64,000 nt of DNA from Halichoerus grypus. Taxonomy: Eukaryota > Chordata > Mammalia > Carnivora > Phocidae. Location: contig NC_135726.1 of NCBI RefSeq assembly GCF_964656455.1, forward strand, positions 6,954,001 through 7,018,000. The letters run 5' to 3'. Numbering within the stretch: the first letter of the stretch is position 1; the number at the start of each line of letters is the position of its first letter. Under the pieces are notes generated by a model. The model was not told the origin of the DNA. It saw only the letters and a program-made list of their open reading frames with translations, and ran no database searches. Shown here one piece after another: positions 33,040 through 46,240 of this stretch. The position numbers were made by a program, and so were the translations under genes.

Positions 33040-35640
33040 GTTCAAAGAGTTAAGGGAAGATGCTTTGGCTGGAAGTAACAGAATATCTGCAGAAACCCTG
33101 AGGATGTGACTTTGTCTCAGACAGCAAGTCATCTGGGGATCCTGGGTGGCCCAGAAGCTCATCCGGACCATCTCACCAGGCACCACAATGCCATCCTCAG
33201 GGGGATGGCTTATCATCCTTGGGCTTGCTCAGTTTTGCTTATGAGTGATTGCCTTCAACCCAGGAATCATGTCCTTCCATAATAACGTGCTAAAGCAGAA
33301 ACACATAGTGGGGGGAAAAGGAGGCATTTCCTTCTTATAGCTCCCTCTCTTTATGCCAAGGAAAACCTTTCCCAGAATCCCCTGAGCAGATTTTTCTCTT
33401 AGTCTCATTGGCTAAATGGTGTCCCATGACCCCCCCCCAGACCAATTCCTGGCAAGGAGGAGTAGCTGTGCCCTGATTTTTTTAAACCCATCAGGAGTCT
33501 TCCTGGGCAGCATGTTGCCACCAGACTCACACCGGGAATCCATTAGCAAGGACCAAGGAGGGAATGGCTGGGGACAGGCAACCTGCAGTGTTGGCTACAG
33601 GGAGTGCAACATTCATTCACCCCCCCCCCACATTCATTTATTCATTCAACATATATTTACTAAGCACCTACTATGTGCTGGAAATATAGCAGTGAATGAA
33701 GCAGGAAAATAATTCTGTGCCTTCTTTGAACGTACACTGACTAGTTGCCAAGCTTTGGAGTTATAGAGGTGGTTAATGAGACTCAGTTCTGCCTTCTTCA
33801 CTCCCATGATGTTCTTTTTGTTGGGAGGCAGGGTCTTCATATCCCAAAGGACACACATTTCCCAAAGGGGTTAGGGGTCCTGCAGTGGTTCACGGGACAG
33901 CCTTCCTGTTGAATGTTCATCTTCCCTCTTCGTAAACAGAGATAACAAGCAGCAGCTGCTCTTTCTCAAGAAGCTCTGGCATTGCTCTGGCCCCATGAAA
34001 GCCTGACCCCTGCTTTCTAGGTCTTTGTTAATAAGGGAAGAGTGGGTCAAGAGCCTTGTCGCCAGTAGGAACTGTCTCCTGGCCTGTTCTCCAGCCTCTC
34101 ACGAACGCCATTCACTGGATGCTTGACACGTGCCAAGTACCATGCTAGGTGTCTGATGAGCACCATGTTATTTAATTCCTACACAGCTCTGCAAGGGAGT
34201 CATGAGCAACCTTATTTTACAGCCTCAGAGGCTGGGAAGGAACTTGATTCAGGTCAACAGCTCGTCAGTGCATATTCCTCCCCACTACACAGTAACGCTT
34301 ACCACATGTTGAAGTCTCTGGTTGAGGAACAGAGATAGATAGGAAAGCAAAGGTGGGTGTTCCAAAGACAATTTTTAAAATGCATCTGCTGCCTTCAAGT
34401 GGACTGAAAACCGGCCAGTGCATAAGACAGCAAACAACACGCGGCAAAGGTGGGAGATTTGAACGTGGGATCCTCTTACCTTATAATTTGGGGAAGGAGC
34501 AAGGAAGAGGAGGCTGCCTTTCCAGAGGCCACTTTTTCCACGGGATGTGTTGCATCCAGAAAGCAGTCACAAGCTGTAGAAGTAAAAACTGAATTCGAAA
34601 AGAAAAGTTTTGGTGCTATTAAAAAAAAAAAAGCCTTATTTTGCAATTCTGTATTTCCTATTACAAAGTCATTGCCAAAAATGAGTTAATATTTCCCTTT
34701 GTGGAGATAAGGTTATCATATCTAAGTTACTTTGCAGTTTTCCAATTAAGTTAGCTTCTAAATGGTGCCCTTAATTAGCCAGGATGATAAACTGAGCAGA
34801 TATTGTGGAAATCTTGGATAGCAGGGTTCAAGGTGACAGGCAAAGTCCCAGGAGAGGTGGCAGCTGCCTCCCCAAGGGAGAAGTGTCAGTGGTGAGCTCC
34901 AGAATGACACACTCTCCACAGGCCTATACAGGAAGCAGGACGTAGGGAGTGGTGGGAGGGCCACCCTAGCACTCCTGGAGTGCACGCTTCACCACTAAAA
35001 CGAAAGAGTACAACGTACCTCATTAACACTTAGGAGGGTTCATCAGTTCCATACAGTCCTACTAGATGCAGAGACTAGTGTCATCTTGGGTTTTAGAGAT
35101 AGAAAGATTGGAAATTGTAACTCCCAGACTCAATGAACTCACAGCCTAACAGGGACGAAAGGAAAACAAATGATAATTATTATAATAACATGCCATGCCT
35201 GGGAGGTAGAAGGGACAAGATTGAAATGCAGAGGGCATTACTGGTAAAAAAGGAAATGCCTTCTAATGCCTGAGCCAAAACACTTTAATTTCCACCGTGT
35301 TGTGCTCAGGGCCCAGTCAGTGAAGCTTCACAAAAATTCAACTTAAATAACAGCTGTAGTCCTGATGTTTCTGCCTCCTAACTAATCTTTCCGATTATTC
35401 CTTTTTCCTCCAGCCCCCTAGCCACCGTCTTCACTATTGCTCACCTCTTGGGAGCAGCTTCTTCCTGGCCTCCCTGCCTCCAGTCCCACCCACTCCAATC
35501 TACCCTCCCTGCTGCCACCAGGTGACCTGGCTGAAATGTGAACCTGATCATGTCACTCTCCCATTTAAAATCCAGAGTTTAGCACAGTGCCTGGCACGTT
35601 GTAGTTGTTCAACAAATATTTATTGCATGAATGAATGACA
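33040..35640. other. Intergenic stretch with sparse L2/MIR remnants
   Basis: L2 plus piece at 33630-33715 (TTCATTCAACATATATTTAC). MIR minus at about 34110-34260. L2 minus at about 35450-35635 (CACAGTGCCTGGCACGTTGT, TTCAACAAATATTTATTGCA). The rest is unrecognised; no gene. Confidence 0.6.
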
Positions 35641-35664
35641 CATGGCCGCATTGTGCTATATCAT

Positions 35665-36120
35665 CAACACACTGGTTTGCTAGGGCTGCCATTACAAAAA
35701 TACCACAAACATGGTGGCTTAAACAGAAATGTATTCTGTTATGGTTCTGGAGGTCAGAAATCCAAAATCGAAGTGTCAGCGGAGCCATGATCCTTCTGAA
35801 GTCGCTAGGGAAGAATCCCTCCTTGCTCCTTCTAACTTCTGGTGTGGTTGCCAGCAATCCTTGATGGTCCCTGGCTCCAGTCTCTGCCTCTGTTGTCACA
35901 TGGCCTTCCCCCTCTGTGTCTGTTTGTCTCTGTGTTCAGATTCCCCTCTTTCTTATAAGGACCCCTGTCACTGGGTTTGGACCCACCTTACCCCAGCATG
36001 ACCTCATCTTGATTACATCTGCAAAGTCCCTACTTCTAAAGAAGGCACATTCACAGGTACCAATGGTTAGGACTCCCAACGTGTCTTTTTGGAAGACACA
36101 ATTGAACCCACAATAGTCAT
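35665..36120 (-). mobile_element. MLT1-type MaLR LTR
   Basis: GTTTGCTAGGGCTGCCATTA, GGTTCTGGAGGTCAGAAATC, CTTGATTACATCTGCAAAGT and GAAGACACAATTGAACCCAC. Solo LTR, minus. Confidence 0.85.
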
Positions 36121-36403
36121 TAAGCAAACCAACTTAGAAGTAAAATTTAAAAGGCTATATCCATGGGCTTATTTTTACAGCCAAGTTCTCATATTTTCTC
36201 TCTCATTGTCTCTTGTTTTTTTAGGGCCAAATACTTTTAAACAGTGCTAACACAGAAGTAGATTAAACTGCTATGAGAACATGGAAGACATAGCAGTTAA
36301 CTCCTGTAGAGCATGAGAAGGCTTCAGAGAAGAGGTTTATAGTTGAGCTATTCTTGAGAAAAGGATGCAGGTGTACAGACAAGTGGATAAGAAGAGGTGT
36401 TCT

Positions 36404-36603
36404 TTTTTTTCTTAAAGATTTATTTATTTTAGAGAGAGAGTGCGAGTGTGCAGGAACAGAGGCAGAGGGAGGAGAGAAATCCTCCAGCAGTCTCCCCGCC
36501 GAGCACAGAGCCCAACGCGGGGCTCGATCTCAGGACCCAAGATCACAACATGTGCCAAAACCAAGAGTCAGAGGTTCAACTGACTGAGCTAGCCAGGTGC
36601 CCC
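36404..36603 (-). mobile_element. can-SINE, minus orientation
   Basis: Minus-strand head GGGGCACCTGGCTAGCTCAG, body with GGGTCCTGAGATCGAGCCCC, A-rich tail at 36404. Imperfect target duplication AAGAAGAGG at 36389 and 36604. Confidence 0.9.
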
Positions 36604-37189
36604 AAGAAGAGGCACTCTTGGAAAGAAACTGCATACGCAAAACTGTGGTGGCAGAACACCCTGTGGGGGATAATGCAGGGGGCTTTAGTTTATGCTGGTT
36701 CTGGGATACTGCCAAGAAATAAGGATTTGGTATTACAGGGCCTCTCCCTGAGACACCCTTTCTACTAGCTCTCCCCCCGCCATCCCTACCTCCAACCCCA
36801 CCTCTTTTTTCCTGGCTAGTCCTTCAAGATCCAGGTTACTAGCCACCTTATAGAAGCAAACAACTTAGCATAGGTGAACAAACACGGAGGACTCACCTAC
36901 ATACACATCTAAAAAACCAAGAGAATACCACCCACCATCCCAATGCCTGAGGTCATTATTAGTTGCTCAGAGATGGTCCCCAAGTATAGAACTGAAACCA
37001 TCAGGAAAGTGTGCAAGACACAGCTGAGCTGTGTGAGCATGTTTCCTGGGATTTGATCTGGCAGTCTGAGCCTTCAAGTGGGATCAGCAACATGAAAAAC
37101 CCAAAGATAATTGATCTGGTTTAAATAAGCACTGAGTCCATAGCAAGAATCATGAAGATGTTCGTGTCCTGTGTGCTAGGCAAGGATTC

Positions 37190-38133
37190 AAGTGCAAGTG
37201 GCTTATTTGGGAGCTGAAGCCAGGAAATGCCAGCAAGGGTGTGGGGAAGTGAAAGAGGGAGGGAAGATGTTAGCGGTGCATCACCAAGGCTGTTACCATC
37301 GTGGGCAACTGAAGCTCAGTCTGGCTGTCGGGCTGTGAGATGGGGTGTGAGCATGCTTTAGAGTTATCTTGAGGGATCTAGGGGACTGATCCACCAACCC
37401 TGGACAATCAAGGGTGAGAGTTTCTCCCCAAGAGGCACAAACTTCCGGGCACCTCCAACCTCTCCCTGTGTGCAAAGGGAGGCCAAGATCTACAGGGCCT
37501 TGCATTTAGAAGCCTTACGTGGTAAGTGTGAGGGGTTAAGATGGGTCCTTGATAATGCCTGCTACAACCCTCAGGACAGAACTCAGCTCAGGCTAAACCG
37601 CAAGTGCAAGATGTTCATTGCAGTGTTGACTAGTATTGCAAAACTGAACACGTAACAAACAGATGAGGAAAACCACACAGAGTATCCAGCACTGTGGGAA
37701 TGGTGTAGTAAACGTCTGTTCAGGGAAAGGAAGCACAGCCCCCACCATGCCAATTCCAAAGCCCTTTAGCAACATGGAAAAGGCCTACCATCTAAAGCTA
37801 AGTGGGAAGGGTCCTGGGGATGAATTATGTGCACACTTTAGTTGTGCCTGGCCAAGCACCCATCTCCAAGGCAAGAAGCATTTGAAGGAACCACAAAGAA
37901 ATGAAACTGTATGGGGGTGAGGGGACCATGAGGATTCTTTTGTTATGTTGTCTTTCCGCTGAATGGAGGGCAAAGATTCAACTCAGTTTATAACCAATAA
38001 AAACACCAATTCATATAAAGCAATGTAATCCCCCCTCCCCCGCCACTGTTTCCTGCATGCCCTCCCAAATAAATTGCTTGCTCTTAAATTCTCATCTCAG
38101 TTAACATCTGGGGGAACCCAAACTAAAATGGGT
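37190..38133 (+). repeat. Unclassified LTR-like repeat
   Basis: Repetitive-looking sequence ending in the same signature as the 27235-27690 element (CTCATCTCAG, TCTGGGGGAACCCAAACTA). Family not identified; no intact genes inside. Confidence 0.4.
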
Positions 38134-38139
38134 CCATTT

Positions 38140-39230
38140 CCAGGACCAGGATGGCTGGGTCATAGGGCGTGAACATCTTTATGGTTATTTTCATGGACTT
38201 AAGGCCCCATTTAAACCAAATTCATTCTCTTTCTGTTTTCACTTGCTGGATCCAAAAGTCAAGGTTTGGAGGCCCAGGCAGCTGGATCAGATCACTGGAA
38301 ATAGGCTTACATGGGTCCAGCAATGCCCTCCTTCCTTTCTTCATGTACACAGATGCTAAGGCACATTGGGAGCTGACATCACCAAGACGAATTCCGTGCC
38401 CAGGAGTCTGCAATTTATCAGAATGTAAAGAAAAAGAATGTAAAGTGGAATTTAGCCTGCAGATTTGCATTTGTTATCAAATGTCTCCAAGCATGTTCCG
38501 TGAGGGACAAAAATTAAGCCTTTACCCAGGAGATACATTATCGCTGTATGAGGCCTTCCACATATTTTTCTAATAGAAGTCATTAGAAGCTTGGCCCTCA
38601 GAGATAAGAGACCAGTGTTCTCTGTGTTCCAGCCTGTGACTTAGCAACAACATCGAGTCCTGCCCTGGGCTACTGGCAGGGCTACTCCAGAGGGCTTGGA
38701 AGGGCTTCTGGGAAAGGGATGGGGGCCAAGGGTCAGTCCCAGTGTTGGTTTGAAAACTGGTCTCTGTACACGTGGGGCAGGGAGAGACCAAAGAAAGAAG
38801 CAGATCACTCCAGACCGGTAGGTGACAGGTTTAATGAGCAGGGGAACTTAACACAAAAGGCTTGTCCTAGGTGCTGCAAGACAAGTAAACCTCCATGCTC
38901 ACCAGCCAAGTCTTAAAAGTTTATATAGAGGCTTTAACTGGGTTCAGTCATGTATACTGTCCAGATGGTTTCAATACCATATCACTATCTCAAGGCTGTG
39001 TCCTTGGGACAGCTTCTGGAAGTGGGGAAGGCAAGCAGAATGCACATTCTAAGGACAGGGAGGGCGTGAGGAACTTCTAATTGCCTGGGTCCCATTCATG
39101 GGTCAACTAGCAGTCACATCCTCTCGACCTCTCCCAATACACAAGGACCTGGGAGATGGAGCCAGGCTGGCAAATGTTCATTGAGTCCTACCGCCTGCCA
39201 GTCATGGGATGGGTAGAGATTAAGAGATCA
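38140..39230. other. Unrecognised intergenic stretch
   Basis: No repeat, exon or RNA gene recognised. It lies about 8-9 kb upstream of the BCO1 start and 1-2 kb upstream of PKD1L2. Confidence 0.5.
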
Positions 39231-39234
39231 TCCC

Positions 39235-39559
39235 TTTCCTGCAAGAATAAAATAACCCAAATGTCCCTCAATGGATAAATGGATAAGCAAAATGTAGTAT
39301 ATCCATACACAAGACATTATTTAGCTATAGAAAGGAATGAAGTACTAATACACCCTCCAGTGTAGATGACCCTGGAAAAAAATTATGCTGAGTAAAAGAA
39401 GCGAGACACAAAAGGTCACATATTGTATAATTCCATTTACATGAAATGTTCAGAATCCGTAAATCCAGAGACAGAAAGTAGAGGTTGCCAGGGACTGGGG
39501 AGGAAAAATAAGTTGAATTATGTCAGAGCAAGGGAATAATTTAAAGCCAGATATTAGCT

Positions 39560-39560
<1 letters not shown>
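39235..39560 (+). mobile_element. Ancient L1 3' fragment
   Basis: AATGTCCCTCAATGGATAAA, TGGATAAGCAAAATGTAGTA, AAATTATGCTGAGTAAAAGA and ATTCCATTTACATGAAATGT: degenerate L1M, non-coding. Confidence 0.85.
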
Positions 39561-40862
<1,302 letters not shown>

Positions 40863-40868
40863 CTTCCA

Positions 40869-41082
40869 GGGACCCCTGGGTGGCAGAGTCAGTTAAGAGT
40901 CTGACTCTTGGTTTTGGCTCAGGTCATGATCTCAGGGTTATGATCTCAGGGTCATGAGATTGAGTCCCGTGTCAGGCTCTGCACTCAGCACAGAGTCTGT
41001 TTAAGTTTCTCTCTCTCTCTCTCCCTCTGCTCTTCCTCCCACCCCCTCTCTCTCAAATAAATACATCTTTTTTTTTTTTTTT
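40869..41082 (+). mobile_element. can-SINE with internal duplication
   Basis: GGGACCCCTGGGTGGCAGAG head, CT-rich middle, AATAAATACATC and a T-rich end. Near-perfect flanks CACTTCCA at 40861 and 41090. The body contains a duplicated TTATGATCTCAGGGTCATGA segment. Confidence 0.9.
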
Positions 41083-41189
41083 AAAAAACACTTCCACATG
41101 GCTTTCCCCATTTCTTATGGGATTAAAGCAGGTTAAGAGCTCGGCACCGCTCCCCTCACATTAGATAGTCTCATTTTAGTGGTCCTCCT

Positions 41190-41600
41190 AGAAACTCTTC
41201 CTTACCTTTTACTCTGTGAGGACTCCTTCCTCCAACCCCAGTACAGTCAGGTGAGTCCTTCTCTCTGCACCTGTAAGGGCTTGTCCACACCCCTGTAAGG
41301 GTACTTTCAGCATGACCTCAAGTTTTTAGGTGTCTGTCTTCCTTCCTAGACAATGAGTTCCTCAAGGGAAGGAAACACATTCTGGCCATTTTGTTTTCTC
41401 AGTGCCTGTACATAACAGAGAATGGACAAATGAACATTCATATTTAATCCTTGCACCTGCCCCACGAGGTACACATTGCTACTCTTCTTTTATGGGTGAG
41501 GAACATGAAGTCCAGAGGGAGAAAATGGTTTGCTCAAGATGATGCTACTGGTGAAGGGCAGTGAGGACTCTGCCAGTTCCCACCATGTCACATTGCCCTG
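41190..41600 (-). repeat. L2 and MIR fragments
   Basis: L2 minus: CTAGACAATGAGTTCCTCAA. MIR minus: CCTTGCACCTGCCCCACGAG, TGGGTGAGGAACATGAAG. Confidence 0.6.
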
Positions 41601-41799
41601 CCGAAGCTACTGAGTTTTAGAAATGAGGAACTCAGTCTGGGCTAAGCACTTATATACCAGAGTGGATGGAAAGGCTTAATTAAGGGAGCAGTTGGAGAAG
41701 CTTGTTTTAGGAAATGCATAGCCTCGGGATTTGAATTCTAAAATGCATCTTCAGGCAGTATCTATTGAATTGTTTCTTGGTTTGTCCATATAGCAGTTG

Positions 41800-42190
41800 T
41801 GGATTTCTGTATATTGAATGTACATTTATGTGCAGTTAAAGGAGTTGTGTCTATTCAAAAATCACCAAGGGATACCACATGGCTGTTACAGAACATGAGG
41901 TAGATATGTGTAGGCTGACATGAAACCACCTCCAATATTTAATGTTATTTAAGAAGCAAGGGACAGAGTGCCACGTGCAGTATGATGACATTTGTGTAAA
42001 TTGATTTCAGGCACTCATAGATGCTGATATGTGGATACAAATCAGTCTGGATCAATTCCTAAGAAACACACCAGTAATGGGAGTAACCTGTAGGTTGGGA
42101 GAGGGGAGATGTCTTCATTTTATATGCTTTTCACTCTAAATTTTTTAACCATTTTTATGGATTTATTTAAAAAAATAATACACTTTTGAG
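41800..42190 (+). mobile_element. Ancient L1 fragment
   Basis: CACCAAGGGATACCACATGG, AAGCAAGGGACAGAGTGCCA and TTTTTAACCATTTTTATGG; degenerate. From 42190 to exon 2 nothing further is recognised. Confidence 0.5.
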
Positions 42191-42725
42191 TCTTCAGAGT
42201 GAGTATTTTATATTTAGTGTTTTCTAGATTTCTAGTGTCCTTGAAATGCCTTTGTACTCCACACACGTGCACAGGGCACTTCTTCAAGAGCACATTAGTG
42301 TGTTCCAGGGGCTGAAGAGTCCTGAAGTAAGGAAAACTGCTTCCATTTTAATTCAGCACGGCCCAGATATATTTGACAAGGGCCCCTGCCTCTCTATGGA
42401 ACACCTTCGAACATCCCAAGCAGACTTCTGTGCTCTATTTTAGATGATGGTAAGACAGAGCTGGAAGCATCATGTACTGAATCAAACCACTTTATTTGGG
42501 CTCCCTGACATGGTGCCCCAGTTTTTAGGTTGAGTTCTTCTGTTTGGGTATTGAGAAATAACAGCTAGCAAGCTCCCTTCACTGGCATGGGAGAGAGAGG
42601 GATTCAGCCTGTCAGCCTTGACTGAGCACCTCCTGCATGCCAGGAGCTGAGCTGAGGCCAGCCCCATCCATAAAAAGGGGTCAGAAGAATGTTTCCAAGT
42701 CCTGGTGGTTGTGTTCCCATCCCAG

Positions 42726-42890
42726 GGCCAGGGAGCTGGCTGGACACCTCAAATGTGAGCTACAGCCACTGGCGCAGAGGACAGGCCTCTCTTGTGCCAA
42801 ACACCTGTTGTTACATCGGGAGAGATGCTTCCTTTGGGTGGGCGGCCTCAGACAACTGCACGCAGCCGTTTGCCTTCATCTGCGAGTTTG
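42726..42890 (+). CDS. PKD1L2: PKD1L2 coding exon 2 (CTLD second half)
   Basis: The 165-bp exon encodes residues 101-155, finishing the C-type lectin-like domain: [14 protein letters not shown], then Cys145 and Cys153 in [14 protein letters not shown], which close the fold. No EPN or QPD calcium/sugar motif and no WND triplet are seen, so classical Ca-dependent sugar binding is doubtful. Two adjacent cysteines (128-129, NTCCYIG) are unusual. The acceptor is TCCCAG and donor GTGAGC is at 42891. A CT-rich array begins about 20 bp after the donor, and the frame stays open through it, but that is intron. Confidence 0.93.
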
Positions 42891-42908
42891 GTGAGCTGGC
42901 CTCTGTTG

Positions 42909-43215
42909 TGGGGTCTCCCTCCTTCTGTCTCTCTGTGTCCCTCTGGGTGTCTCTGTCTCTTTTTCTGTCTCTGTGTCTGTCTCTGTGTCTCTCTGTGTCC
43001 CTCTGTGTGTCTCTGCCTCTATCTCTGCCTCTGTGTCTCTGTGTGTCTCTGTGTCTTTTTCTGTTTGTCTCTATCTCTGTGTCTCTGCCTCTGTGTTTCT
43101 CTCTGTCTCTGTGTGTGTCTCTCTGTGTCTCTGTTTCTGTGTGTCTGTGTGTCTCTCTCTCTGTCTCTGTCTCTGTGTATCTCTGTGTCTCTGTCTCTAT
43201 CTCTGTGTCTCCCTA
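42909..43215 (+). repeat. CTCTGTGTCT-type degenerate microsatellite
   Basis: About 300 bp of TCTCTGTCTCTGTG-like units starting about 20 bp after the PKD1L2 exon 2 donor. It keeps open frames on both strands (Ser/Leu/Cys/Val-rich on plus; Arg/Asp/Thr/Glu-rich on minus), which are artefacts of the repeat. Confidence 0.95.
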
Positions 43216-44040
43216 AATGCCCACCCATCTCTGTCTGTGTGGCACTCTGTGCCTGTCTCATATTGTCTCCCCAGCTTACACCCCACCTCTCCCCGTCCAC
43301 TTACCTGCCTTCCTGCCTACTAGTCTCATTCCTGTCCCTCTTTTCCTCTCAGATATCTGCATCTAGGGGCAAATGCCCAGACCTATTTACTCTCTTTTTC
43401 CAATCTTCCAGTGAAGGAGATGTGGTCCCAGGAGGCTGTTCTCACTCACCCTTGATTCCTGCCGCCCTGGCCAGCCTGGGTCTGAGTCCCCACTACCCAC
43501 CATTCCTGACTCCTGAATTCCCCCCCACTCTGATCTTGTGTTCTTTTTAGCTGCTGTCCATGGTTGACCCCCTTTGCACCCTGGGGACCCTTCCCTGGGG
43601 ACTCTGTGTAAGAACCTTGGCATGCGTGGCCCATGGCCCCATGCTGGGTCCTGCCTGTCATGGTCTAGGAGCCAAGCTGCCCCATGGTCCCCTTACTTTC
43701 AAGTCAGGCTTGACAAAACTTCCAGGCTTCCTGGGATCAGCCCCCTCCTCCAAGCCCCTCAGTGAAGAATCCTAGCTCCCAGGGCCCATTCCGGGTTTGG
43801 GCATTTACAGAGCCCCCCCTGCCCCAATTCCCCCCCTTGTCTGGGTTTAAATAGGTGTCAGAATTAGCCTGGCTAATTCTGAAAACTTGTACCTTCGGGG
43901 ACCCATGGGTCATACAACTTCCCTCTCTGCTTATCACAGCCCTCCCAAAGCCTCACCGCCTTCTGCAACCCAATCTGAAGCCTATCTCAGAATCTGCCAG
44001 CCCCCAGAGTCTTGGTGCCATGGTCTGAGGTCACACCATG
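43215..44040. other. PKD1L2 intron 2, unrecognised part
   Basis: C-rich unique sequence; no repeat family or exon recognised. Confidence 0.5.
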
Positions 44041-44049
44041 AACAGCTGA

Positions 44050-44525
44050 CATGTATCAAGCAGGACCTCCAGATACAGAGCTGTGCACTCTGTGTGTATT
44101 CATCAGAGGTACTCAGAAGTACCTCTGTTGTTCTATTGTAGGTCCATTATAAAGCTAAGAATAGTGAGGCTCAGAAAGGGTAAGCTCCTTGCCCAAGGCC
44201 ACACAGCTGGGAAGTGACAATGATGAGACCTGAACCTGGGTTTGCCTATGGTCAGAGAGACTAGCAGATGCAGTGCTGCTGGCTTTGGAGATGGAAGAAG
44301 GGGTCACAATTCAATAAATTGGGTACCTCTGGAAGATGGAAAAGGCTAGGGAGCAGACCATCCCCTAGAGGCTCCAGAAGGAACCAGGCCTGCCCACACC
44401 TTGATACTAGCCCAGTAAGATGCATTTTGGACTTCTCACCTTCATAACTAGAGGATGATAGATTTGTACTGGCTTCAGCCATTAGTTTGGTGATAATTTG
44501 TACAGCAGCCATAGGAAATGAACAC
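44050..44525. repeat. MIR then MLT1 3' half
   Basis: MIR minus near 44150-44240 (GGCTCAGAAAGGGTAAGCTC). The MLT1-like 3' half ends with GCCATAGGAAATGAACACAG. Confidence 0.65.
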
Positions 44526-44866
44526 AGATTTTGGTCTCATCCCCTACCCTGTGGCGTTCCCACCAGGCAGACAGGACTGAGTTTGGATCCAGTTTCCTAC
44601 TTTCTGGCTGTGCCCAGCTGAGCCAGAGTGTTCTTTTCTAACAAATGTTTACCAAACGTGGACCATATGCCAGTAGCTGGTCTGGAGGAGGGTCTCAGCA
44701 CAGTGACCCTCCCTGAGCCTGATGTTCCTAGTGGGGAGGTCAGTAGCCCAGCTTCTAGGATTGGTATGAAGACTCATTCATTCAACAAAAGCTGGTTTAG
44801 CATCTATCATATGCCAGGCATTGCTTTCAGATAAAGCTCAAAGAAGGTACTCAAAATAGGAGAATA

Positions 44867-45056
44867 TAGGGCACCTGGGTGGCTCAGGCAGTTAAGCGGC
44901 TGCCTTCGGCTCAGGTTGTGATCCCAGGGTCCTGGGATTGAGTCCCACACTGGGCTCCTTGCTCAGCGGGGAGCCTGCTTCTCCCTCTGCCCCTTCCCCT
45001 GCTTGTGCTTGCTCTCCCCCGTCCCTGTGTCAAATAAATAAATAAAATACTTAAAC
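44867..45056 (+). mobile_element. can-SINE, well preserved
   Basis: GGGCACCTGGGTGGCTCAGG, GGCTGCCTTCGGCTCAGGTT and GTGATCCCAGGGTCCTGGGA; CT-rich, AATAAATAAATAAA tail. Target duplication AATAGGAGAATA at 44855-44866 and 45057-45068. Its conserved tRNA-like A and B boxes make it one of the youngest SINEs here. Confidence 0.95.
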
Positions 45057-45074
45057 AATAGGAGAATACAGTTG

Positions 45075-45230
45075 CCAGTTCTATAGCCCTTACTCTGCAT
45101 GTATAAACTCATTTAATCCTCCTAAAGACCCTATGTGGTGTGGTGCTGTCACTCCCCTGTGCTGAGGGAGCCCAGAGAAGCTAAGGAATTTGCAGAGGGT
45201 CACACAGGTAGTGCGTGGCTGGTGGCATCT
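45075..45230 (-). repeat. MIR fragment
   Basis: AAACTCATTTAATCCTCCTA and GAGGGTCACACAGGTAGTGC fit minus MIR, between the SINE and PKD1L2 exon 3. Confidence 0.65.
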
Positions 45231-45424
45231 GTGCCCAGGCAGTCTCATTCCAGAGCCGTGTTCATGCCCACCACGTTCTATTTCTCAGCCCTGTGGAGCT
45301 GGCTCCTGCTGTGTCCCTTCATCTCAGTCCCGACCTCTGATACCCTTCCACTTCCCATCAACCAGGCACTTGCCTAGCCGTGACCATGATCCCTCCCTAA
45401 GGTGTCCCCTTCCCTTTGTCACAG

Positions 45425-45604
45425 GTGCTGGCCAGAGTCTGGCCTGTGACGGCCTCAATGCCACCATGCACTGCGGCTCAGGGGAGGTCATCCAGATCCA
45501 GGACGCCTTCTATGGGCGCCAGACTCCCCATTATTGCACCCAGGGTGCTGCAGGCCCCTCGGAGGAGGAATGCAGCTGGGCCAGTGTCAAGGACAAAGTG
45601 GCAG
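45425..45604 (+). CDS. PKD1L2: PKD1L2 coding exon 3 (SUEL/Gal-lectin domain)
   Basis: The 180-bp exon encodes residues 156-215. [14 protein letters not shown], then [18 protein letters not shown] is the typical opening of a rhamnose/galactose-binding (SUEL) lectin domain, which is found in PKD1L2. The acceptor is GTCACAG and donor GTAAGA starts at 45605. Phase is 1 at both ends, so the exon could be skipped without shifting the frame. Predicted N-glycosylation occurs at the NAT site. Confidence 0.94.
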
Positions 45605-45859
45605 GTAAGACTCAAGGACAGCTCTGGCTGTGGGGAAAGGGCAGTTCCTGGGGTCCCGAACCCAGCCAAGGGGTCTGGAAGGTTTGAAAAACCTTCATAT
45701 CTGGGCCTCCCACATTAGGAAGACGGGCCAGTCTCTGCCCACAGCACCATATAGGGAAGCAAGGAGGCCGTGGCTCACCCCTTCACCCAACAGCAAACCC
45801 ACCTGGATGGGCCAGGGGGGCATTTTGCTCCCCACTCCACTTGGGTGTAAGAAATACTG

Positions 45860-46240
45860 CTTTCTTTTTTTAAATTTCTAAATACTCCAAACATATATTA
45901 TATATATTATATAAAAACACTTCAGTGAACTCCCATAGACTCACTACCCATCGTTGTTAAATCCTAACATTATGCCATATTTGCTTAATGTCCCCTCATT
46001 AGAGCAGTGAGTATGGCTTTAAATTTCCTATTATCCACTTTGATACAGGTACCAGTTTATTCGTTTAATCTCTTGTATAACTATACTGTTCTGTGTCTCT
46101 TTCTCTGTTGAGAGTTGAATGGGTTGTGTCTTAATCCTCGCTGTTATGAATAATGCTGAAACACACATTCCTGGTGGCATCTCTTGTTCATGTGGGAGAG
46201 TTTCTCCATGGCTTTGTTTTTCTAAATCAGATTAAATCTG
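45860..46240 (-). mobile_element. Ancient L1 fragment
   Basis: AAAAACACTTCAGTGAACTC, GACTCACTACCCATCG and TAACATTATGCCATATTTGC are antisense L1M 3' text. From 46240 to 46980 nothing recognised. Confidence 0.6.

Noticed and set aside
43019..43300. Arg/Asp/Thr-rich open frame on the minus strand
   Set aside because: Direct translation of the same CT repeat in reverse; no splice or start support.
42792..43550. 252-codon open frame on the plus strand, the longest in the window
   Set aside because: It is a shifted frame over PKD1L2 exon 2 that runs through a CT-rich microsatellite; the product is low-complexity and family-unlike.
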